In this document: positions 5,544 to 10,712 of the stretch, piece after piece
Numbering within the stretch: position 1 is the stretch's first letter
Layout: every line of letters begins with the position of its first letter
Origin: UBA3263 sp964508865
GTDB lineage: Bacteria; Bacteroidota; Bacteroidia; Bacteroidales; Muribaculaceae
NCBI GenBank assembly: GCA_964508865.1
Contig: CAZDVP010000058.1
Span: 1-10,712, forward strand
Direction of reading: 5' to 3'
Length of the DNA: 10,712 bases
Position numbers and translations under genes: made by a program
Notes under the pieces: model-generated
What the model was told of the DNA's origin: nothing
The model's database searches: none
The model's input: only the letters and a program-made list of their open reading frames with translations

Positions 5544-7577
5544 TTAGCGGAGCAGATATTTGCGGCCGTTGCAAATGTAGAGACCGCGGGTCGGGTTGGC
5601 CACGGGTCGGCCCTGCAGGTCGTACCATATGCCGTCGGCCAGGCTTGCGTCGGCTTCAGTTTCGGGGGCGTCGATGCCGTCCTGGCTGATAAAGGTGTAG
5701 GCGCTAACACCCTTGAAGCCGGGGTAGCTGAAATATTGCTCGACTTTGCCGGTCAGCTCAACCAGGCGGCCCAGGTGAGTGGGGTTATCGCGCAGGTTCA
5801 GCTCGTCGCGGCAGGTTCCGGCGGGAAGCTGAACGGGAATGCAGAAGGTATAGTCGGTTTCGTCGGGGCTGTCGGCCATAACGATGTTAGTGTTTACTTC
5901 GCAGCCGGCCGCGGTGAATTGCACGCCCTTGGCCGAGAACGACGATTGGGCGTAGCCAACAATGTAGCCGCGCAATGTGGCTGCGGTCGATTCGCCTTTT
6001 TGCGGGTCCATTTCAATGATTTCGGCAACGGTCAGATAGTCGCCGGGGGTGGGCTCGGGACCCGGATTGGGGTCGACGCCCGAGCCGCCGTTGGGGTCAA
6101 CGACGCTGAAGGTGGTTGCCGTGCCCGAGCGGGTGATGTTCGAAATCGAGAAGCCAACCGATTTGTTGTTCCACCATTTTGGAGCGTAGGAGGTTACTTT
6201 CGACGAGCCGGGGAAGCAGTCGCCTGCGGTGCGGCCGGAGGTTTTGTTGGCAACGCCGTCGGCCTCGATGAGGTCCACTCCCTGGTGGCTCTTGGTGTTA
6301 TTGACAGTGTTGGTGCTCCAGGTCGAGGATTTGTAGTCAACGTGCCAGATGAGCATGCCGGCACCGGGCAGATATTTGTCCCAGCCCGATTTGTTGCGCG
6401 ACTCCAGCAGGTAGAATTCGTTGGAGTTGCTCGGGTTGGTGATGCAGAAGGCGGAGTTGGTTTTGATCAGGTCGTCGACCGTAACCGTGCCGGCATCGGC
6501 GGTGAGTTCGGTCAGCTCCATCCAGCCCAGAGCGTTGCGCTCAAATGAGCTGTAGGCCGGCGGGGTGCGGCCGTCGTTGTTGTAGGGGCCATAGTCCAGA
6601 ACGCTCCATTCGCCGGGCGTGTAGTAAACGTCGGAACTGGTGTGGTAGAGGTCGGGCAGACCGAGAATGTGGCTGAACTCGTGGGTAAACGTGCCCATGC
6701 CGTCGGGTTCGCCCTCTTCCCATTCGTTGGAGCAGCCATAGAGGTCAATGGTCACACCGTCGAGTTTGAACTCTTTGTCGACTTCCGAAAGGTTCCATGA
6801 GTGGGGCCATACGGTTTCGGCGGCGCCATAGGAGGCCTCGCCCTGACCGGCGTAGATAACGTAAACGTTGTCGACGTAGCCGTCGCCGTCGCGGTCATAG
6901 TCCTTGAAGTTAATCTGCGAGTCCAGCGCGCGGCAGGCCTCGATAACCATTTCCTCTGGCAGTTTGTCGTTGCCGGAGTAGTCGTTGCCGCCATAATATT
7001 TGCGGTTGTTGGCCAGGGTTACCGGACCATAAACGTCGAAGTCGCAGTCAAACAGGCCGTTGGAGTTTTCGTAGAAATACTGGTGAACCGAGCCGGTGCC
7101 GCCATATTCCGAAAATCCGTCCTTGTTGAGCATGTCGGTGAAGTATTGCTTAGCCTTGGCGTCGTTGCCGATGGTGAACTTAACGTCTTTATACTCAACC
7201 AAAACCACCAGGGCTTTCTGCTTGCCGGTGGCGGGGAAGGAGGTGCCGGGAAATGTGCCTACCTTGCCCGGGGTGCGGCGCGCGGGGCTCAGCGCGCGGC
7301 GCGAACTGTTGCGTGCGTCGAACCGGGCGGCGCGGGCTTCGGCCGCGGCTTCAATTCGGGCGGTCGAGGCGAAAGACAGGCCGCCGTTTTCGTCGTCGAC
7401 CAGAGTGCGGCCCTGGCGGTCAACGTAGTGGTGGCCGAATTCGTCGCCCTGTTTTTGAACTTCAATGAGCCGGCCGTCGGGTCCGGTCAGCTTAACGAAT
7501 CCGCGGCGCGCGGGAACGGCCATTGCCGACGAGGCCACGGCGAGCGTCAGAAGGAGAGAAAAAAGTTGCTTTTTCAT
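5544..7577 (-). CDS. Secreted M6-family metallopeptidase with C-terminal OB-like domain and tail motif
   Basis: This 677-residue exported zinc protease belongs to the M6 (immune inhibitor A-like) family. In order: signal peptide 1-20 (MKKQLFSLLLTLAVASSAMA); a propeptide-like region to about 118; and the catalytic domain. That domain has an Asp-rich, calcium-loop-like segment (DYDRDGDGYVDN, 226-237) and the zinc site HEFSHILGLPD (299-309: H299, E300, H303, D309). A Pro/Gly-rich linker (about 494-513) leads to a domain starting YLTVAEIIEMD that resembles DUF6359 (514-632). The C-terminal tail, WYDLQGRPV...GLYICNGRKYLLR (651-677), is a motif common on Bacteroidales secreted proteins and similar to the end of type IX secretion sorting domains. 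It likely degrades extracellular protein; the substrate is unknown. It starts 25 bases after the acyl-CoA synthetase stop, so it is probably cotranscribed with it. Confidence 0.9.
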   Translation of the reverse strand: MKKQLFSLLLTLAVASSAMAVPARRGFVKLTGPDGRLIEVQKQGDEFGHHYVDRQGRTLVDDENGGLSFASTARIEAAAEARAARFDARNSSRRALSPARRTPGKVGTFPGTSFPATGKQKALVVLVEYKDVKFTIGNDAKAKQYFTDMLNKDGFSEYGGTGSVHQYFYENSNGLFDCDFDVYGPVTLANNRKYYGGNDYSGNDKLPEEMVIEACRALDSQINFKDYDRDGDGYVDNVYVIYAGQGEASYGAAETVWPHSWNLSEVDKEFKLDGVTIDLYGCSNEWEEGEPDGMGTFTHEFSHILGLPDLYHTSSDVYYTPGEWSVLDYGPYNNDGRTPPAYSSFERNALGWMELTELTADAGTVTVDDLIKTNSAFCITNPSNSNEFYLLESRNKSGWDKYLPGAGMLIWHVDYKSSTWSTNTVNNTKSHQGVDLIEADGVANKTSGRTAGDCFPGSSKVTSYAPKWWNNKSVGFSISNITRSGTATTFSVVDPNGGSGVDPNPGPEPTPGDYLTVAEIIEMDPQKGESTAATLRGYIVGYAQSSFSAKGVQFTAAGCEVNTNIVMADSPDETDYTFCIPVQLPAGTCRDELNLRDNPTHLGRLVELTGKVEQYFSYPGFKGVSAYTFISQDGIDAPETEADASLADGIWYDLQGRPVANPTRGLYICNGRKYLLR

Positions 7578-7602
7578 AAATGTGTATCTGTTTGTGAGGA
7601 GA

Positions 7603-9291
7603 TTATTCTGTGTAGAGATAGCGTTTAATGGAGCGCTTGGGAGTTTTTTCGAACTCTTCGTCCATGAACTTTATTGACTGGATGCGGCAGTAGGATTCCA
7701 GCGTGGGGTTGAGCTCGGCAATGTCCTGGCGGATTTTTTCCTGCACCTGCTGGCGGTCGAGGCCGTCGCGGCGCGCTTCGTCGAGATTCGGGAATATCAG
7801 CGCCTTGAGCTTGCCCTCGCCGGCATCGATAACGAGGCTTTCGCTAACGTAGGGCATATTGTTGAGTTTCTGCTCGATTTCCTCGGGGTAGATATTCTGG
7901 CCGGCAGGGCCGAGAATCATCGTTTTGTTGCGGCCGCGCAGGAAAATGTTGCCTTTGGAGTCGATGGTGCCTACGTCGCCGGTGAGCATCCACCCTTCGG
8001 GGCGCATGATTGCGGCGGTGGCTTCGTCGTTTTTATAGTAGCCGAGCATAACGTTGGTGCCCTTAACCATCAGTTCGCCGGGAATATGCTCCGGGTCGGG
8101 CGACAGCACTTTCACCTGCATGCGCGGCACCGGGCGGCCACACGATGTTGCGGCAAACTCGCGGTCGTCTTCGGGCTGATAGCCTTTGGCATGGGCATAG
8201 CCGATGAGCGGCGCGCATTCGGTCATGCCGTAGCCAACGGTGATCGGGAAGTTGATGCGATGCAGAAATTCCTCGACTTCGCGGTTCAGGGCTGCGCCGC
8301 CGACTATCAGCATTTCCAGCTGTCCACCAAAGGTTTCCATGAGCATTGCGCGCACCTTTTCGAGCACCTTGCGGTCAATCAGCGGGGTGTGGAGCAGCAG
8401 GCGGTTGAGCGGGCGCTCCAGCGCGGGGAACACTTTGGTTTTGATTATCTTTTCAATAATCAGCGGAACGGTGATAATCAGCCGCGGGCGAGCCGTGCGG
8501 AACGCGTCGACCAGCACTTTGGGCGACGGCTGGCGAGTCAGGAAGTAGAGGTGAGCGCCCTTGCAGATGCCGTGGATCAGGTCGATGACCAGGCCATACA
8601 TATGGGCCAGTGGCAGCATGCAAACCATTGAGTCGCCCGGGCGGGGCAGGCTGTGGAGAATGCTGATCAGCGCCTCAACGTTGCCCCAGATTGCGCGGTG
8701 GGGTACCATAACGCCCTTGCTGAAGCCGGTTGAGCCGCTGGTGTAGTTAATCAGCGCCACTGAATCGGAGTCCTTGATTTCGTGGAACTTGACGTCGTCG
8801 GGGGTGAAGCGCTCCGGATATTTCTTGCCAAATAGCTCGTTGAGGCGCGCGCGGGCAGCGGTGAGCCCTTCGTTGCGCGAAAAGAACAGCGAAAAGTCAT
8901 GGATGCGGATAATGCCGTCGAGCCCGGGCATCAGCTCCGGATCGAGGTTTTCGTAGATCTGGCGGTCAACGAAAAGCAGCTTCGAGTCGGAGTGGTCCAC
9001 AAGGTGGTGGAGATTATCGGGCTTGAACTCGTGGAGCAGCGGCACCACCACTGCGCCATAGCTCATGATTGCAAAGAAAGCAACCGCCCATTGAGCGGAA
9101 TTCTTGCCGCAGAGGGCGATTTTATCGCCCGGCTCGATTCCGGCTTCTTTGAAAAGAATATGGAGCTTGGCGATTTTGCGGCCCAGGTCTTTATATTGCA
9201 GCGATTCGCCGTTGAAGTTGGTCAGCGCGGGCGAGTCCCAGTGCTTGCGAATAACTTTCTCTACGATATGAACTATGTCGTGGCGTTCCAT
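7603..9291 (-). CDS. AMP-binding long-chain acyl-CoA synthetase
   Basis: This 562-residue cytoplasmic enzyme of the ANL (adenylate-forming) superfamily activates a carboxylic acid, most likely a long-chain fatty acid, to an acyl-AMP and then an acyl-CoA thioester. Motifs seen: the phosphate-binding loop YTSGSTGFSKG (183-193), LPLAHMYG (226-233), the GYGMTE motif (353-358), the TGD hinge region (437-439), LRGRNKTMILGPAGQNIYPEEIE (451-473) and the C-terminal catalytic lysine region KTPKRSIKRYLY (549-560). K556 is the expected adenylation lysine. Length is normal for a bacterial FadD-type protein. Substrate choice (fatty acid versus another acyl acid) cannot be read from sequence. It lies downstream of alaS, separated by 50 bases that contain a 7-bp tandem repeat, and upstream of the M6 peptidase. 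No consensus promoter is seen, so it may ride on alaS transcription. Confidence 0.92.
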   Translation of the reverse strand: MERHDIVHIVEKVIRKHWDSPALTNFNGESLQYKDLGRKIAKLHILFKEAGIEPGDKIALCGKNSAQWAVAFFAIMSYGAVVVPLLHEFKPDNLHHLVDHSDSKLLFVDRQIYENLDPELMPGLDGIIRIHDFSLFFSRNEGLTAARARLNELFGKKYPERFTPDDVKFHEIKDSDSVALINYTSGSTGFSKGVMVPHRAIWGNVEALISILHSLPRPGDSMVCMLPLAHMYGLVIDLIHGICKGAHLYFLTRQPSPKVLVDAFRTARPRLIITVPLIIEKIIKTKVFPALERPLNRLLLHTPLIDRKVLEKVRAMLMETFGGQLEMLIVGGAALNREVEEFLHRINFPITVGYGMTECAPLIGYAHAKGYQPEDDREFAATSCGRPVPRMQVKVLSPDPEHIPGELMVKGTNVMLGYYKNDEATAAIMRPEGWMLTGDVGTIDSKGNIFLRGRNKTMILGPAGQNIYPEEIEQKLNNMPYVSESLVIDAGEGKLKALIFPNLDEARRDGLDRQQVQEKIRQDIAELNPTLESYCRIQSIKFMDEEFEKTPKRSIKRYLYTE

Positions 9292-9297
9292 GGGGTC

Positions 9298-9329
9298 AAT
9301 TAGTAATTAGGAATTAGTAATTAGAAATT
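9298..9329. repeat. Tandem 7-bp repeat AATTAGN, 4.5 copies
   Basis: The plus strand reads AATTAGT, AATTAGG, AATTAGT, AATTAGA, AATT in direct tandem; equivalently, two 14-bp units differing at the last base. It fills most of the gap between alaS and the acyl-CoA synthetase, ending 6 bases before the latter's start codon. It would lie in that gene's leader and, as a short tandem array, could vary in copy number. Confidence 0.85.
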
Positions 9330-9341
9330 GGCGTCGCTGGG

Positions 9342-10712
9342 TCAGTTGAAGTAGGCGCGGAGGGTGTCGAGGGCTTTCATCAGGCCTTCGGCGTCCTTGC
9401 CGCCGGCCTGGGCGAACCCGGGCTGACCGCCGCCGCCGCCCTTGATTGCCTTGGCGGCTTCGCGAACCATTTGCGAGGCGTTCATGCCGCCTTTAACTAC
9501 ATCTTCGGTGAGCATCACGGTCAGCAGCGGCTTGTTGGCAACGTCGCGCGTGGCGGCGATGAAGGCCGTTGCGTCGGGCGATATGGCGCGGATGGCAAAG
9601 GCCAGGCCCTTGACCATGTCGGGCACCGACGGACCCTGCTGCTCAATCAGCTTGATGCCGTTAACCTCCTTGGCGCGGCTAACCATTTCGGCGGCCAGGG
9701 TCTGGATTTTGGCCTTGGCGGCTTCTTCGGCCTGATGGCGCAGCTCGGCGTTCTCCTCGAGGGTTTTGCGCAGGGCGGCGGCCACGTCGGGCACGTTGTT
9801 GAGCATGCCGGAAATAACGTTGACCGTGTCGGTGATTTCGTTCAGCAGGGTTTCGACCGTAGAGGCCGTAACGGCTTCGATGCGGCGGATGCCGGCGGCC
9901 GTTGAGCCTTCGGAAATGATGCGGATCATGCCGATGCAACCGGTGTTGGGCACGTGGGTGCCACCGCAGAGCTCAATGCTCTCGCCATAGCGGATAACGC
10001 GCACTTCCTCGCCATATTTTTCGCCAAACAGGGCCATGGCGCCCATTTCGCGGGCCTGGTCGATGGGCACGCAGCGGTGCTCGTCGAGCTCAATGGCTTT
10101 GCGCACGATTGAGTTGGCAATGCGTTCAACCTCGCGCAGCTGTTCGTTAGTCACCTTCTGGAAGTGGCTAAAGTCAAAGCGCAGCAGCTGGGGGCTAACA
10201 TAGGAGCCTTTCTGCTCAACGTGGGTGCCCAGAACCTGGCGCAGGGCCAGGTGGAGCAGGTGGGTGGCCGTGTGGTTGCACTCGGTTGCGCGGCGCGCTT
10301 CAACGTCGATTGCGGCGGTAAACTGCGCCTCGGGGTTCGCGGGCAGTTCCTTGGCCAGATGAACGCTCATGCCGTTTTCGCGCTTGGTGTCGTAGATTTC
10401 AATGATTTGGCCGGTGCGGTCGTCGCGCAGGGTGCCGTGGTCGCCCACCTGGCCGCCCATTTCGCCATAGAAAGGCGTTTGCGACAGAACGATCTGGTAG
10501 AATTCTCTGCCCTTCTGCTTCACCTTGCGGTAGCGCAGAATTTTGGCCGGGCAGGCCGTCAGGTCGTAGCCAACGAATTCCTGTTCGCCCGGACGCAGCG
10601 TAACCCAGTCGTCGGCCTCAACGGCGGCAGCGGCGCGGGCGCGCTCTTTCTGCTTGGCCATTTCCGAGTCGAATTCCGAATGGTCGAGCGTCATGCCGTT
10701 TTCCTTCAGAAT
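9342..10712 (-). CDS. alaS: Alanyl-tRNA synthetase, C-terminal 456 residues (5' end outside window)
   Basis: This enzyme charges tRNA-Ala and hydrolyses mischarged Ser/Gly-tRNA-Ala. The reading frame is open to the right edge, so the N-terminal aminoacylation domain is missing here (the whole protein is normally about 870 residues). The fragment contains a beta-barrel linker (FYGEMGGQVGDHG, about 81-93 in fragment numbering). It also contains the editing domain, with its zinc ligands in NHTATH (H147, H151) and LCGGTH (C249, H253), and a long coiled-coil helix (about 300-350). The glycine-rich C-Ala domain follows (GGGGGQPGFAQAGG), ending in the typical LDTLRAYFN. The zinc-binding and editing residues are intact. 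An internal ATG at 10694 is not the true start. It is the first gene of a likely alaS / acyl-CoA synthetase / M6 peptidase unit. Confidence 0.97.
   Translation of the reverse strand: MLKENGMTLDHSEFDSEMAKQKERARAAAAVEADDWVTLRPGEQEFVGYDLTACPAKILRYRKVKQKGREFYQIVLSQTPFYGEMGGQVGDHGTLRDDRTGQIIEIYDTKRENGMSVHLAKELPANPEAQFTAAIDVEARRATECNHTATHLLHLALRQVLGTHVEQKGSYVSPQLLRFDFSHFQKVTNEQLREVERIANSIVRKAIELDEHRCVPIDQAREMGAMALFGEKYGEEVRVIRYGESIELCGGTHVPNTGCIGMIRIISEGSTAAGIRRIEAVTASTVETLLNEITDTVNVISGMLNNVPDVAAALRKTLEENAELRHQAEEAAKAKIQTLAAEMVSRAKEVNGIKLIEQQGPSVPDMVKGLAFAIRAISPDATAFIAATRDVANKPLLTVMLTEDVVKGGMNASQMVREAAKAIKGGGGGQPGFAQAGGKDAEGLMKALDTLRAYFN

Noticed and set aside
5423..5710. 96-residue N-terminal extension of the secreted-protein frame
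   Set aside because: It reads the peptidase 3' coding sequence out of frame and runs through the terminator hairpin. A normal signal peptide begins at the ATG at 5422.
5442..6548. Long plus-strand open frame of 368 codons opposite the M6 peptidase
   Set aside because: Its translation is a Gly/Val/Ala-rich antisense shadow of the GC-rich peptidase gene, which has clear catalytic motifs on the other strand.
6801..7628. Plus-strand open frame of 275 codons opposite the peptidase N-terminus
   Set aside because: Antisense shadow with the same Gly/Val/Ala bias and no recognisable domain. It runs across the peptidase start and into the preceding gene.
8086..8631. Plus-strand frame opposite the acyl-CoA synthetase
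   Set aside because: His/Gln/Arg-rich antisense shadow with no coherent protein features; the sense strand carries all the enzyme motifs.

Overview
The window looks like a chromosomal segment from a member of the Bacteroidales, plausibly a GC-rich Muribaculaceae-type gut bacterium. The evidence is threefold. Three intergenic regions carry the Bacteroidetes sigma-ABfr -7 element (TAnnTTTG). Genes lack clear Shine-Dalgarno sites. Protein families are typical of that order: a Spy-like LTxxQ protein, an M6 peptidase with a C-terminal 'YDLQGR...GLYI.NG' tail, a Bacteroidetes-type HicA and an acyl-CoA synthetase ending in 'KRYLY'. The genus cannot be fixed from sequence alone.

Layout, left to right. 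(1) Minus strand, 1-1285: yqeY followed by serS (cut by the left edge), 12 bases apart, one transcription unit with its own promoter. (2) Minus strand, 1373-2416: a solitary DUF1016/YhcG-type PDDEXK nuclease of visibly lower GC than its neighbours, with its own promoter. (3) Plus strand: a small exported Spy/CpxP-like protein with a cysteine cluster (2574-3074), preceded by a perfect inverted repeat and followed by a strong intrinsic terminator. Next is a six-segment voltage-gated-channel-like membrane protein with a non-canonical selectivity filter (3220-3924). (4) Minus strand, 3921-4520: a hicA-hicB toxin-antitoxin pair, lower GC, whose well-formed promoter is flanked by two identical 9-bp direct repeats exactly 42 bp apart. 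hicB overlaps the channel gene tail to tail by 4 bp. (5) Minus strand, 4589-5422: an unrecognised secreted protein. (6) Minus strand, 10712-5544: alaS (cut by the right edge), an acyl-CoA synthetase and a secreted M6 metallopeptidase, ending at a long hairpin terminator.

The backbone is housekeeping: two aminoacyl-tRNA synthetases, a tRNA-amidotransferase-like YqeY and lipid activation. Two low-GC defence- or mobility-associated modules, the DUF1016 nuclease and hicAB, appear to have been acquired, with the envelope genes between them. I do not see a coherent new multi-gene system. The best leads are the channel with an altered filter, the Cys-clustered Spy-like protein with its inverted repeat, the HicAB operator architecture and the unknown secreted protein beside the peptidase. 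No gap between genes exceeds 300 bases. No RNA gene, insertion sequence or CRISPR array was seen.
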